A stretch of 64,000 nucleotides of DNA from Polaribacter marinaquae (GCF_038019025.1 NZ_CP150496.1:1504001-1568000); one strand, 5' to 3'. Positions 50,782-60,283 are shown, numbered from the stretch's first letter. Translations and numbers: made by a program. The notes: generated from the sequence alone by a model not told the origin.

Positions 50782-52965
50782 TCAATTCTTTTTCAAAATC
50801 AATTCTACTTTTGTTCCTTCACCGTTTTCTAAAGCATTAGAAACTTTTACAGAAATTTTATCTTTGTACATACTATTTAAAATAGCTATTCTATTTTTTA
50901 TAGTACTCATTCCTTTAGATTTTTGTTTTAATTGATTTTTAGTTTTTAATTTTTCAGAATTTTTTCTTCCTATACCGTTATCTAAAATCACAACAGAAAG
51001 CACATCCGGATTTTTAAGTTTCATAGAAATTTCTAATTTTCCTTTCTCTTTTCGATACCTTAAACCGTGCCAAATTGCATTTTCTATATAAGGCTGTAAT
51101 AACATTGGTGGTATAGCAAATTGTTCTAAGTTAATGTCTTTACCAATCTTTATTTCATAATCAAATTTATCTTTAAATCTGTTATGCTCTAATTTTACAT
51201 ATAGTTCTAACAATTCTAATTCTTTAGTAAAAGGAATAAAATCTTCATCAGAATTTTCTAAAACAGATCGCATTAATGTAGAAAATTCTGATAGATATCT
51301 ATTGGCATTTCTTTCATCATTAACAGCAATAAAACTGTTAACAGAATTTAGAGCATTAAAAATAAAATGCGGATTCATTTGCGATCGCATAGATTTTAAA
51401 GCTAATAAATTATTGGCAATTTTTTGTTGCTGGCTATTTCTGTACATAAAATAAACTAACAAAATCATTAAGAAAAAACCACCAATTAAGGAGTAAATAA
51501 TTATCCTTTGGCTTTTATTACTTTCTTCGGATAACCTAGAATCTATATAAGCTAAATTAATTTTGCTATCTGCTAATTCTTTATCTTTTTCTAGACTTAA
51601 AATTCGGTTTTGATTGTCGGCAATTTTTTTTGAAAATCGTTTTACTTGCTGTATTTCTTGCTCTTTACCGATATACAATGAATCTACTAAGGCTACATAT
51701 TTTTGATAATTTTTTAATGCTTTGTCATACTCACCAAGATTTGAAAAAACTTCTGAAATTCTTCTCGTAGCATCTTTTTCTACTACAATATCTTTGTTCT
51801 TTTTGGCTTCTGCCCTACTTTCTTCTAGGTAAGAAATAGCTTCTTTGTAATCTTCTTTTAAAATATAGGCATTTCCTATTTTATAATTAATTTTTTGCGG
51901 AGTTACAGCGTCTTCATTGTTTATTTTTTCCTTCGAATTATTTTCTTGTGCTGTTTTTTCTAAACTCTTTTTTCTTAACTCGATCTCTTGGTCATATTTT
52001 TTTGATGAATTTAAAAACTCTGCAACCTTTTCTTCTTCTAACAACACTCTATTTAAATCTTCTTTTTTAGCAAAGTTTAATGCTTTGTTAAACCCTTTTG
52101 CAGCCAATTTAATTTTACCTTCTGCAGAATAAACAGTTGCCAGTTTAGAACTTATATCGGTTAATTTAGAAGTTACATTGTGTTGTTTTGCTTCATTAAA
52201 AGCTAAATTGTAATACTTCTTAGTTTCTATATATTTCTTTTGCGCAAAATAAATATCTCCCAAACTTTCTAAAACAGTTATTTTCTCATAAAAACTTAGA
52301 TTTTCATCTTTAATCTTTAAGAAAGTTTTTTTACTTTCTTTGTATTTCTTTAATAAATATTGCGCCGTTCCTAATTTTATTTTAGTAGAAAGGTCTTCTT
52401 TAATTTGATTTGATAACTTATAATTAGTTACCGCTAAATCATACTGTTTCCAGTGTAAATATATATCTGCTAACACTTTATAAGTATGAGAGTTTCTTTC
52501 TTTCGAGTTACCGCTTTTAATCGCGTTTTCTATAAAATATAAACTTTTGTCAATATCAATTTTCTTGTAAAACTGTGCAGAATCTAAGTATGTGTTATAA
52601 TTATCTTGTTTTCTATTCTTTCTTTTTAATAGTTTAGATGAGATTTCTGTAATACCTTCTACTAAGATTTTAATTTCTTCATTAGATTTTATAGTGTAAT
52701 AAACGTCTTCAAAATCAGAATGACTTACCACTAATTGATCTCCTATTCTGGCTTCAACGTTGTAAAAATCTTTAATTTCTGAATAATAAAATTGTTTTCC
52801 GTTTACAAAAACATCTGCATTTTTAACAGTAGCTCTTGTTGCTTTCAGCTCTATTTTAACCTGAATAAAAAAACTTTCTTGCGTTTGGTTTGTAGTATTT
52901 TCTTGAGCATAAAATAATGCTACAAAAAATATAAAATAGATTATTATGTATTTTCTAATATTCAT
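50782..52965 (-). CDS. LytS-type sensor histidine kinase with TPR domain
   Basis: 727 residues. Signal peptide (ends FYAQ), a periplasmic part of about 460 residues containing repeated TPR-like helices (SHTYKVLADIYLHWKQYDLAVTNY, KITVLESLGDIYFAQKKY, NYKIGNAYILKEDYKEA), a coiled coil, one membrane helix near residues 487-507 (IYSLIGGFFLMILLVYFMY), then the His_kinase domain with SQMNPHFIFNALNS. The phosphorylated His is in NPHF. A C-terminal ATPase lobe has YIENAIWHGL and LDNGIG. Typical Bacteroidota envelope sensor; signal unknown. Confidence 0.92.
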   Translation of the reverse strand: MNIRKYIIIYFIFFVALFYAQENTTNQTQESFFIQVKIELKATRATVKNADVFVNGKQFYYSEIKDFYNVEARIGDQLVVSHSDFEDVYYTIKSNEEIKILVEGITEISSKLLKRKNRKQDNYNTYLDSAQFYKKIDIDKSLYFIENAIKSGNSKERNSHTYKVLADIYLHWKQYDLAVTNYKLSNQIKEDLSTKIKLGTAQYLLKKYKESKKTFLKIKDENLSFYEKITVLESLGDIYFAQKKYIETKKYYNLAFNEAKQHNVTSKLTDISSKLATVYSAEGKIKLAAKGFNKALNFAKKEDLNRVLLEEEKVAEFLNSSKKYDQEIELRKKSLEKTAQENNSKEKINNEDAVTPQKINYKIGNAYILKEDYKEAISYLEESRAEAKKNKDIVVEKDATRRISEVFSNLGEYDKALKNYQKYVALVDSLYIGKEQEIQQVKRFSKKIADNQNRILSLEKDKELADSKINLAYIDSRLSEESNKSQRIIIYSLIGGFFLMILLVYFMYRNSQQQKIANNLLALKSMRSQMNPHFIFNALNSVNSFIAVNDERNANRYLSEFSTLMRSVLENSDEDFIPFTKELELLELYVKLEHNRFKDKFDYEIKIGKDINLEQFAIPPMLLQPYIENAIWHGLRYRKEKGKLEISMKLKNPDVLSVVILDNGIGRKNSEKLKTKNQLKQKSKGMSTIKNRIAILNSMYKDKISVKVSNALENGEGTKVELILKKN

Positions 52966-53167
52966 TTATAGAAATTAATTACTGTAAACATACACACAAA
53001 AAAGCATCTAAAAAAACATCAAATCTTTAGAAAATCATTTAAAAAACTAATAAAAGTAACTTTTACTAATTTTTTGGTACACATACCTCATTAGAAAACA
53101 GTATACACTAAATCTAGATTTTTTCTAAAAAAATTCAAACTTATTTTTACAACATAAAAACATACAC

Positions 53168-53866
53168 ATGAAACAGCTTACATTTTTATTTTTACTTTTC
53201 TTGTCATCATTTATTTTAAGTCAAAACAGCAATCTCGAAAATTCTTATATCGAAGTTTTAGGTAGTTCTGTAAAAAAAGTTGTCCCCAACGAAATCTATT
53301 TGGATATTTTTTTAAAAGAACGAATAGAAAAAGGGAAAAAATTAAATTTAGAAACATTAGAAAATCAATTAAAAAATGCATTGATTAATATTGATATTTC
53401 AGCAGAAAATCTTTTTATTTCTGATGTAAATGCGGTTATTTCAAAAACTGGTTGGTTTACTAAAGAGATGTTTTCTACTGCTAAATACACTCTTAAAGTA
53501 AGCAGTCCAAAAAAATTAAAAAGTTTTTTTAATTGTTTAGATGAACTAAAAATAACACAAATAAACATAACAAAAGCAACGCACTCTAAACTAACCGAAT
53601 TAAAAAAAGAGAATAAAATAGCCGCAATTAAAGCTGCAAAAGAAAAAGCTTATTATCTGTTAGATGCAATTAATGAGAAATTAGGTAAACCTGTTTTTAT
53701 TAAAGAAACAGAATCGAATAAAAACCAGAATTTTGCCAATACGAGCAATTTGTTACTAAACGGTTACACGAGTGGGATTTCTAAGTTAAAAAGAAATAAA
53801 ACTATCACTCAATTTGAAGAGATAGTTCTAAAAACTTCAATCTTTATAAAATTTAAAATTGAATAA
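53168..53866 (+). CDS. SIMPL domain (DUF541) protein
   Basis: 232 residues. Signal peptide (MKQLTFLFLLFLSSFILSQ). The rest follows the SIMPL/DUF541 pattern: IEVLGSSVKKVVPNEIYLDIFLKER near the start, a middle region, and the C-terminal KAAKEKAYYLLDAINEKLGKPVFIKE with the conserved A..KA..L....G... segment. Periplasmic or outer-membrane associated; members have been linked to surface interactions and stress in other bacteria, but the function here is unknown. Confidence 0.82.
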   Translation: MKQLTFLFLLFLSSFILSQNSNLENSYIEVLGSSVKKVVPNEIYLDIFLKERIEKGKKLNLETLENQLKNALINIDISAENLFISDVNAVISKTGWFTKEMFSTAKYTLKVSSPKKLKSFFNCLDELKITQINITKATHSKLTELKKENKIAAIKAAKEKAYYLLDAINEKLGKPVFIKETESNKNQNFANTSNLLLNGYTSGISKLKRNKTITQFEEIVLKTSIFIKFKIE

Positions 53867-53897
53867 AAAACAACTAATCTTAAGATTAGTTGTTTTT
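53865..53897. terminator. Bidirectional terminator between SIMPL and glucosaminidase genes
   Basis: A perfect palindrome AAAAACAACTAATC-TTAA-GATTAGTTGTTTTT between two convergent genes, overlapping the SIMPL stop. Confidence 0.9.
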
Positions 53898-53912
53898 AAA
53901 ATCATATTTTAC

Positions 53913-54764
53913 TTACTTTTTTACCAACAATTTTTGTCCTACAGAAATAATATTACTGTCTAAATTGTTAATTGCTTTTAAGTTGGCTACAGATATATTA
54001 AATTTTCTAGAAATAGAATACAAGGTATCTCCTTTTTTTACTTTATAAAAACTGCTTGTAACCTTTGGTATAACTATTGGTTTTTCTAACTTTTCTCCTT
54101 CATTCAGGTTTTTTACTTTTTCAACAAAATTTCCTTTCTTAATTTTGTCAAACTCATAAAGTTGATAGTCTTTAATTATTTTTATAAGCTTAACAGGATA
54201 TTTTCTATCTGTTGCATAACCTGCTTTTCTTAAGCCATAAGCCCATTTTTTATAGTTTTTAATATTGTAATTAAACAAAAAAGCATATCGACTTCTTTGT
54301 GTTAAAAAAAGTGAATGGTCGTTATAAGAAGTTTCTGGATAAACGTATTTTCTAAAACACTCTCCTTTTTCATCATCATCATGATAGACTCTTTCACCTT
54401 TCCAGGCAGTATGACATTTAATTCCGAAATGATTATTAGACTTTAAAGCCAACTCACTTTTACCTTTACCAGATTCTAAAATTCCTTGAGCTAAAGTTAT
54501 ACTTGCCGGAATTTTATATTCGTGCATTTCTTTTACTGCAATTGGCGCATATTTTCTAATATAAGAAAGCGTTTCTTTATTTAATCTAGGATTATTTTTG
54601 TTTAGTTTTTTTGTTAATTCTACTTCATTAACAGATGGCAAATCTATAGGTGCTGGCTCTACAATTACCACACCCGGATTTTTCTTGTTTACAACCTTTT
54701 TCTTAGCTCCACAGCTACATAAAATCAATAAAAAAACACAACTAAAAATAATTTTTAACTTCAT
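53913..54764 (-). CDS. Glucosaminidase lipoprotein with C-terminal LysM
   Basis: 283 residues. Lipoprotein signal ending LCSC (C18). Residues ~70-200 form a glucosaminidase domain (FlgJ/mannosyl-glycoprotein type): ITLAQGILESGKGKSELALKSNNHFGIKC with the catalytic Glu, and YNDHSLFLTQRSRYAFLF, WAYGLRKAGYATDRKYPVKLI. Residues ~240-283 are one LysM repeat (YKVKKGDTLYSISRKFNISVANLKAINNL). A peptidoglycan hydrolase of the outer membrane or periplasm. Its ATG overlaps the stop of the upstream gene (TAATG), so translation is coupled to the PLP enzyme, an unexpected pairing. Confidence 0.92.
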   Translation of the reverse strand: MKLKIIFSCVFLLILCSCGAKKKVVNKKNPGVVIVEPAPIDLPSVNEVELTKKLNKNNPRLNKETLSYIRKYAPIAVKEMHEYKIPASITLAQGILESGKGKSELALKSNNHFGIKCHTAWKGERVYHDDDEKGECFRKYVYPETSYNDHSLFLTQRSRYAFLFNYNIKNYKKWAYGLRKAGYATDRKYPVKLIKIIKDYQLYEFDKIKKGNFVEKVKNLNEGEKLEKPIVIPKVTSSFYKVKKGDTLYSISRKFNISVANLKAINNLDSNIISVGQKLLVKK

Positions 54765-55708
54765 TACACATTTATAATTTGTAGATTCTTTTTAACTAAG
54801 TTTGCGTTAAAACCATCAATTCCTTGTATACCACCAGTATGAATTGCTAAAATTTTAGTGCCTTGTTCAAAAGTATCTTTTTTAATTAAATCTAAAATAC
54901 CAAACAACATTTTACCTGTATAAACTGGGTCTAATAAAACACCTGTTTTCTCTTTAAATGTATTGATAAACTCTATCAACTCATCATTAAATTTTGCATA
55001 ACCTCCAAAATGATACTTTTTTTGTAAGCTCCAATTGTCTTTACGAATGGTATATTTTTTAATTTCTTCGGATAAAAAAGCTCCTTTTAAAGCGGGAAAA
55101 CCAATAACTTTTTGATGTTTTTCTAAAGATTTTATTATTCCAGAAATAGTACCTCCAGTACCAACAGCAGCACAAATATAATCGAATTTAGAATCTTGTT
55201 CTGTTAAAATTTCTTGGCAACCATCTACTGCCAAACCGTTGGTTCCTCCTTCAGGAATCATATAAAAATCTCCCCATTTATTTTTCATCTTTTCTATAAA
55301 ACCAAAAGACGTTTTTTGCCTGTACAATTCTCTTGACACAAAATGAAATTTCATTCCATTTTCTGCTGCTTTTCTTAAAGTTGGGTTCCCTTCTAAAGTT
55401 TCTTTAATATTTTTACCTAACTCGTCTCCTCTAATTACAGCAAACGTTTTTAAACCTGCTAACTTACCCGCTACAGCAGTTGCAGCGATGTGGTTAGAGT
55501 ATGCGCCACCAAATGTTAAGACAGATTTTTTCTTTAACTTAATTGCTTCTTCAATATTATATTTTAGTTTTCTAAACTTGTTACCAGAAACAAACGGGTG
55601 TATTAAATCTTCTCTTTTAATAAAAAGTTCTACATTTTTTTCTTTTAATAAAGAGAGTTCTATTTGTTCGTTTTTTGATACAATTGTTGCGTTTAAATCC
55701 ATGGGCAT
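54764..55708 (-). CDS. D-cysteine desulfhydrase / ACC deaminase family PLP enzyme
   Basis: 314 residues. PLP fold type II: LFIKREDLIHPFVSGNKFRKLKYN carries the PLP lysine, then SNHIAATA, PEGGTNGLAVDG, and the phosphate loop VGTGGTISGI near residue 185, ending LDPVYTGKMLFGIL and AIHTGGIQGIDG. The family includes 1-aminocyclopropane-1-carboxylate deaminases and D-cysteine desulfhydrases, which sequence by eye does not separate; the bacterial homologues without plant association are mostly the latter. Two possible ATGs (MPM) at the start. Confidence 0.85.
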   Translation of the reverse strand: MPMDLNATIVSKNEQIELSLLKEKNVELFIKREDLIHPFVSGNKFRKLKYNIEEAIKLKKKSVLTFGGAYSNHIAATAVAGKLAGLKTFAVIRGDELGKNIKETLEGNPTLRKAAENGMKFHFVSRELYRQKTSFGFIEKMKNKWGDFYMIPEGGTNGLAVDGCQEILTEQDSKFDYICAAVGTGGTISGIIKSLEKHQKVIGFPALKGAFLSEEIKKYTIRKDNWSLQKKYHFGGYAKFNDELIEFINTFKEKTGVLLDPVYTGKMLFGILDLIKKDTFEQGTKILAIHTGGIQGIDGFNANLVKKNLQIINV

Positions 55709-55794
55709 TTATTCTTGCGACTACAAGAATTTTTAAAATTTTAGTATTTAGTTTAAGTTTCCTGATTAAAATCAGGAATAAAATTTAGATAGAA

Positions 55795-57714
55795 TTATGA
55801 GAAGTTAGAAACTTGCGCTTCTATTTTTTCCCAATCTTCCATTGCAGCATCTAATTTTGCTTTTTTAGCTTTGTATTTTTCAAAGAAATTTGGTCTAGAT
55901 GAAACTTCATCGTAATTATTAGCCAATTCTAAGTCTATTTTTTCTATTTCTTTTTCTAAATCTGCAATTTCGGTTTCTACTTTAGAGAGTTTATTATTTA
56001 GTTTTTTCAACTCTTTTTCTTGTTCTCTAGATAATAAATGTGCTTCTTTTTTAGAAGTGTCTTTAGCAACTTTTACAACCGTTCTTTTTTCTGCTTCTCT
56101 TAAATTTTCTAATTTATGTTGATCTAAGAAATAATCGATATCACCTAAATATTCTTTAATTTCTTTGTCTTTAAAACCATAAACTGTGGTAGTTAAACCT
56201 TGTAAGAATTCTCTATCGTGAGAAACTACAATTAATGTACCATTAAAGTTATTTAAAGCTTCTTTTAAAACTGTTTTAGAGGCAATATCTAAGTGGTTTG
56301 TTGGCTCATCCATTATTAAAACATTAAATGGTTGCAATAATAATTTACATAATGCCAATCGATTTCTTTCTCCTCCAGAAAGTACTTTTGCTTTTTTATC
56401 TACAGCATCTCCACCAAATAAGAAAGACCCCAACATATCTCTAACACGCATTCTGTTAGTATCTGTTGCTGCATCTTCCATGATTTCTAGAACTGTTTTT
56501 TCTGGTGGTAAATGTTCTGATTGGTTTTGAGCGAAATAACCAACTTCTACATTATGACCTAATTTTAAATGACCTTCAAACGGAATTTCTCCAACCATCA
56601 TTTTTGCCAGTGTAGATTTTCCTTGTCCGTTTTGACCAACAAAAGCAATTTTACTATTTCTTTCTATTAATAAGTCTACACCTTCTAAAACGTGTTTATC
56701 GCCATAGCTTTTACACAAATTTTCTGCTTCAACAATAATTTTACCAGGTTCTCTAGAAATGTTAAATCGAACATTCATTGCCTGATTATCGTCTTGATCT
56801 ACTTCAATCAACTCAACTTTATCTAGTTGTTTCATTAAAGATTGCGCCATAGAGGCTTTACTAGCTTTGGCTTTAAACTTATTTATTAAGTGTTGTTTTT
56901 GCTTTATTTCTTTCTCTTGATTCTTTTGAGCTTGTAATTGCTTTTCTTTAATTTCTCCTCTTAAAAGCAAAAATTCTGAATAAGGTTTTTTGTAATCGTA
57001 AATTTGCCCTAAAGAAATTTCTATAGTTCTATTTGTTACGTTATCTAAAAACATTTTATCGTGAGAAACCAATACAATTGCACCAGCGTATCCTTTTAAA
57101 AAGTTTTCTAACCAAATAATAGATTCGATATCTAAGTGGTTTGTTGGCTCATCTAAAAGCAAAATATCATTATTTTGTAATAATAATTTTGCCAATTCAA
57201 TTCGCATTCTCCATCCTCCAGAAAAAGTATCGGTTAGTTTGTCAAAGTCTTCTCTTTTAAAACCTAAACCTTGTAAAATTTTTTCCGTGTCTCCTTGATA
57301 GTTGTAACCTCCTAAAAGCTCGTAACGTTCTGTTTTTTCTGTTAAATCAATAATTAATTGGCTATAAGATTCACTTTCGTAGTCTGTTCTTGTAGCTAAT
57401 TGTTCGTTTATTTGATCTAATTGTAGTTCTATTTCTTTAATTTCTTCGAATGCTTGATATGCTTCTTCTAAGATAGTTCTTCCTTCAACAAAATCTATAT
57501 CTTGTCTTAAAAAACCAATTTGCACATCTTTATCAAACGCCATTGTACCTCCACTACTTTCAATATCCTTAGAAAGAACTTTTAAAAGTGTAGATTTTCC
57601 TGCTCCATTTTTACCTATTAAACCAATTCTGTCTCCTTTATTTAATTTGAAAGTAATACCAGAAAACAAATCAGTTCCCATAAATGAAACTGTTAAATTA
57701 TGAACGTTTAGCAT
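55795..57714 (-). CDS. ABC-F family ATPase
   Basis: 639 residues, soluble, no membrane segments. Two ABC cassettes: the first has Walker A GKNGAGKST near residue 36, signature FSGGWRMR and LLLDEPTNHLD; the second has GQNGQGKST near residue 365, LSGGERNR and LIMDEPTNHLD. The linker between them (~245-310) and the C-terminal coiled coil (~560-639) are charged helices, as in Uup/YheS-like ABC-F proteins that act on ribosomes or DNA. Not a transporter. Which ABC-F subgroup is not settled. Confidence 0.92.
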   Translation of the reverse strand: MLNVHNLTVSFMGTDLFSGITFKLNKGDRIGLIGKNGAGKSTLLKVLSKDIESSGGTMAFDKDVQIGFLRQDIDFVEGRTILEEAYQAFEEIKEIELQLDQINEQLATRTDYESESYSQLIIDLTEKTERYELLGGYNYQGDTEKILQGLGFKREDFDKLTDTFSGGWRMRIELAKLLLQNNDILLLDEPTNHLDIESIIWLENFLKGYAGAIVLVSHDKMFLDNVTNRTIEISLGQIYDYKKPYSEFLLLRGEIKEKQLQAQKNQEKEIKQKQHLINKFKAKASKASMAQSLMKQLDKVELIEVDQDDNQAMNVRFNISREPGKIIVEAENLCKSYGDKHVLEGVDLLIERNSKIAFVGQNGQGKSTLAKMMVGEIPFEGHLKLGHNVEVGYFAQNQSEHLPPEKTVLEIMEDAATDTNRMRVRDMLGSFLFGGDAVDKKAKVLSGGERNRLALCKLLLQPFNVLIMDEPTNHLDIASKTVLKEALNNFNGTLIVVSHDREFLQGLTTTVYGFKDKEIKEYLGDIDYFLDQHKLENLREAEKRTVVKVAKDTSKKEAHLLSREQEKELKKLNNKLSKVETEIADLEKEIEKIDLELANNYDEVSSRPNFFEKYKAKKAKLDAAMEDWEKIEAQVSNFS

Positions 57715-57755
57715 GAAATGTAATAATTGTTACTAAATTAAAGATGTAAAAAATT

Positions 57756-57763
57756 TACCTTTG
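57756..57763 (+). promoter_or_regulatory. Putative -7 element for the DUF983 gene
   Basis: TACCTTTG (exact TAnnTTTG), 27 nt before the ATG at 57791; TTG at 57727-57729 lies 26 nt further upstream, slightly long. Confidence 0.55.
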
Positions 57764-57790
57764 CAAAAGTATATAAATTTTAAGGTTAAG

Positions 57791-58171
57791 ATGTTTAAAA
57801 AAGGAACAAAAATATATAGTATTGCTAAAGGAAAGTGCCCTAAGTGCCACGAAGGTGATTTTTTTAAATATAAATTCACTTTTAATCCTTCTAAAATTAC
57901 ACAATTGCACGATAACTGCCCAAACTGTAATTTAAAATATATGATGGAACCTTCATTTTTTTATGGAGCAATGTATGTTAATTATGGTATTACAGTTGCG
58001 CTTTCTGTAGCTACCTTTTTAATTTCATCTTTAATATTTAACTTAGGCTTATTACAATCTTTTGCTACTATCATTGTCACTTTAATTTTATTGGCACCAG
58101 TAAATTTAAGATTGTCTAGAATTTTATGGATTAATATGTTTGTTTCTTACGAACCTAAAACTAAAAAGTAG
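57791..58171 (+). CDS. DUF983 membrane protein with zinc-ribbon-like cysteines
   Basis: 126 residues from the ATG at 57791; an earlier TTG-initiated reading at 57761 would begin inside the promoter -7 element. N-terminal CPKCHEGDFF and CPNCNLKYMMEPSFFYGAMYVNYG are the DUF983 signature, two CxxC pairs that could bind zinc. Two hydrophobic helices follow (~67-88 and ~91-112). Function unknown. Divergent from ABC-F and convergent with the FAD oxidoreductase (1-nt gap). Confidence 0.85.
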   Translation: MFKKGTKIYSIAKGKCPKCHEGDFFKYKFTFNPSKITQLHDNCPNCNLKYMMEPSFFYGAMYVNYGITVALSVATFLISSLIFNLGLLQSFATIIVTLILLAPVNLRLSRILWINMFVSYEPKTKK

Positions 58172-58172
58172 T

Positions 58173-59219
58173 TTATACATTCTGAAATCTTTTTATATCT
58201 GCTGCTTCATCTAAAGCAATATTATTTTCTATAAAATCATACAAATTAGAAGCTAGTTTGGGTGCTATCATTACACCTCTTGTGCCTAAGCCATTTAAAA
58301 TTGCCAAGTTTTTATGCGTTGGATGCACTCCTACAAAAGGTCTTCTATCTGCAGTGGCTGGTCGAATACCCGCAGTTTGATCTAATATTGTATACGGTAC
58401 GTCTATAACTTTTTTAAGTTTTAACACCAATTCTTCTCTACCAGATGCTGATGCCACTGATGTTTTATCTTTATGATTAAAAGTTGCACCAACCTTGTAT
58501 TTATTTTCACCTAAAGGGATTAAAAATAACGCTGATTTTAATAAAAAATCGATATTTAATTCCGGAGCATGAATTGTAATTAACTCTCCTTTTACTTCAT
58601 CTAAAGGTAAATAATTAAAGAAAGGATTTTCTTTTAAACCAAAGCCCTCGCAAAAAACAATTTTAGAAGATGTAATTGATTTATAAATGATTTTATTTTC
58701 TGATATTTCTAAAAGAGAGTGATCGAATTTTTCAAATTGAATTGCATTATTGTCTTCTAAATAATTACGATATGCATTTACAAGTTTTAACGTATCAATT
58801 CTTCCGGTTTCATTTACAATTCCGAAACCAAAATCACCAATTACGCCATCTACCTTTTTATGTTCTAAATCTGAATTTAAAAATTCTTTTAATCTTGTTT
58901 TATCAGATGCTGCAAACCAATTGTTTTGTTCTTCGACAGACTTAAATGCTCTTTTGATTTCTATTTTCTGATCAAATTTTTCTTGTAATTTCTCTTCTAA
59001 ACGCTTATAAAATGGCATTGCAATTGCTAATTGTTCTGCAGCTTGCCAAACAGGTGTAAATCTTCTTAAAATTACAGGATTATAAACTCCGCCAGCAACT
59101 AAAGATGATGTTTGCGACGCATCTTCGAAAACAATAAATGTTTTGTTAGCTTTTAATAACTCTTCTGCAAAAGCTAAACCTGCCAAACCTAAACCAACTA
59201 TAATATAATCTACTTTCAT
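58173..59219 (-). CDS. FAD-dependent oxidoreductase, DAO-like
   Basis: 348 residues from the ATG at 59219. The frame is open for another 56 codons upstream, but that stretch contains dispersed repeat copy 3 and precedes the FAD motif, so it is not coding. Dinucleotide-binding IVGLGLAGLAFAEELL at residues 6-21, then a DAO-type substrate domain with GGVYNP, ending QTAGIRPATADRRPFVGVHP and LNGLGTRGVMIAPKLA, the usual C-terminal FAD contact. Substrate (amino acid or related amine) unknown. Downstream of the gldKLMN operon on the same strand. Confidence 0.85.
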   Translation of the reverse strand: MKVDYIIVGLGLAGLAFAEELLKANKTFIVFEDASQTSSLVAGGVYNPVILRRFTPVWQAAEQLAIAMPFYKRLEEKLQEKFDQKIEIKRAFKSVEEQNNWFAASDKTRLKEFLNSDLEHKKVDGVIGDFGFGIVNETGRIDTLKLVNAYRNYLEDNNAIQFEKFDHSLLEISENKIIYKSITSSKIVFCEGFGLKENPFFNYLPLDEVKGELITIHAPELNIDFLLKSALFLIPLGENKYKVGATFNHKDKTSVASASGREELVLKLKKVIDVPYTILDQTAGIRPATADRRPFVGVHPTHKNLAILNGLGTRGVMIAPKLASNLYDFIENNIALDEAADIKRFQNV

Positions 59220-59282
59220 AATAATTAATAGTACATAAATAAGCTTTAATAAGCTAGTATTTCTAATTGTTGCAAACAAGTT

Positions 59283-59360
59283 TAGCCCTGATTGAAACAT
59301 TTGTTTGAGCTCTTTTTGAAGAATGAAAAAAAGCGAGTGTTGAAAGCAGGAAATAGCTTC
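59283..59360 (+). repeat. Dispersed structured repeat, copy 3 (divergent)
   Basis: AGCCCTGATTGAAAC at the left and GAAAGCAGGAAATAGCT at the right, with an inner T5/A7 hairpin. CCTG/CAGG occupies the place of GGG/CCC in copy 2 and GCG/CGC in copy 1. Lies between gldN and the FAD oxidoreductase gene, opposite strand to both. Confidence 0.65.
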
Positions 59361-59364
59361 AAAT

Positions 59365-59394
59365 AAAAAAAACGCTTGCTTACGCAAACGTTTT
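59365..59394 (-). terminator. Terminator of the gldKLMN operon
   Basis: On the minus strand AAAACGTTTGC, GTAA, GCAAGCGTTTTTTTT: 11-bp stem (one G-T pair) and T8, 20 nt after the gldN stop. Confidence 0.9.
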
Positions 59395-59414
59395 GTATGA
59401 ATTTAAATTGCGAA

Positions 59415-60269
59415 TTAATAATTCCACATATCTATTTCTCTGTTTCTAATGTCTTCTTTAATCTTGTTTGCTTCTAGCAACTGAAATAAAGAATTACCTC
59501 TAACATAGTCTTCTATGGCTCTATTACCGTAAATATTTTCTTCTCTAATAATAGTAGAGCTAAACCTTCTTGCATTTAACAAATGATCGAAAGATATTGG
59601 TTGTGATGCATTTTTTGGATTAAAAACTTTAGCATCGTGTAATACTTCTCTTGCCGAAGGAAAGAAAATCCAGAATAATTCGTACAACTCATCGTCTTCA
59701 ATTTCTTGAACGCCTAGTGTTTGAACATCTTTACCCATTGGCGCTAAAGCTAACATTCTGTATTTTAACTCGCCTTGACGCTTATCAAAATACCACATAC
59801 CTTTAATCATATAACCTGCAACATCTTCTGTTTGGATTCTAAAAGTATCTGTATAACCATTCTCTTCACGAACGTTAATTAAACGTTGGTCTATTTCTTG
59901 TTGTGTAATTTTTGAAGTAAAAAAAGAATCGTCGTATGCTTCTTTAATTTTACCTTGCTTTATACCTTTTATGATTGTGTAAAACAAAGATCTTCTATCA
60001 GAAGAAATATTAGTTGTATCTATAGGAAAGTAATATGGTAGGTTTATCTTTTGATTTAAATCGATAAATTCCCACACAACTTTAGACCATAAAACGTCTC
60101 TGTCGTCTACGTAACCATAAGGAATTGGACCATCATTATCTGCTGCCAATTGCTGATCGCTTTTTACACCAATTTGGTCTACAGATTTTGCGTTTAGTAA
60201 ATTTGCTTGCGCATTTACAAAACCTGTTGTTAGGATAGCGAATACTATTATTACACAATTTTTAATCAT
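59415..60269 (-). CDS. gldN: Gliding motility/type IX secretion protein GldN
   Basis: 284 residues. Signal peptide (ends GFVNAQA). The GldN/PorN core follows: PYGYVDDRDVLWSKVVWEFIDLNQKINLPYYFP, DRRSLFYTIIKGIKQG, GYMIKGMWYFDKRQGELKYRMLALAPMG, and FWIFFPSAREVLHDAKVFN. With GldK it forms the periplasmic ring of the T9SS that surrounds the translocon. Last gene of gldKLMN, 14 nt after gldM, with a terminator behind it. Confidence 0.95.
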   Translation of the reverse strand: MIKNCVIIVFAILTTGFVNAQANLLNAKSVDQIGVKSDQQLAADNDGPIPYGYVDDRDVLWSKVVWEFIDLNQKINLPYYFPIDTTNISSDRRSLFYTIIKGIKQGKIKEAYDDSFFTSKITQQEIDQRLINVREENGYTDTFRIQTEDVAGYMIKGMWYFDKRQGELKYRMLALAPMGKDVQTLGVQEIEDDELYELFWIFFPSAREVLHDAKVFNPKNASQPISFDHLLNARRFSSTIIREENIYGNRAIEDYVRGNSLFQLLEANKIKEDIRNREIDMWNY

Positions 60270-60283
60270 AACTATGTTTATTT

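Noticed and set aside
55755..55785. CCTGATTAAAATCAGG hairpin upstream of the D-cysteine desulfhydrase gene as a terminator
   Set aside because: Stem present but no T run on either strand in the right place; too weak to list as a terminator.
59220..59387. N-terminal extension of the FAD oxidoreductase
   Set aside because: The open stretch is dispersed repeat copy 3 plus intergenic DNA; the FAD-binding motif starts six residues after the ATG at 59219.
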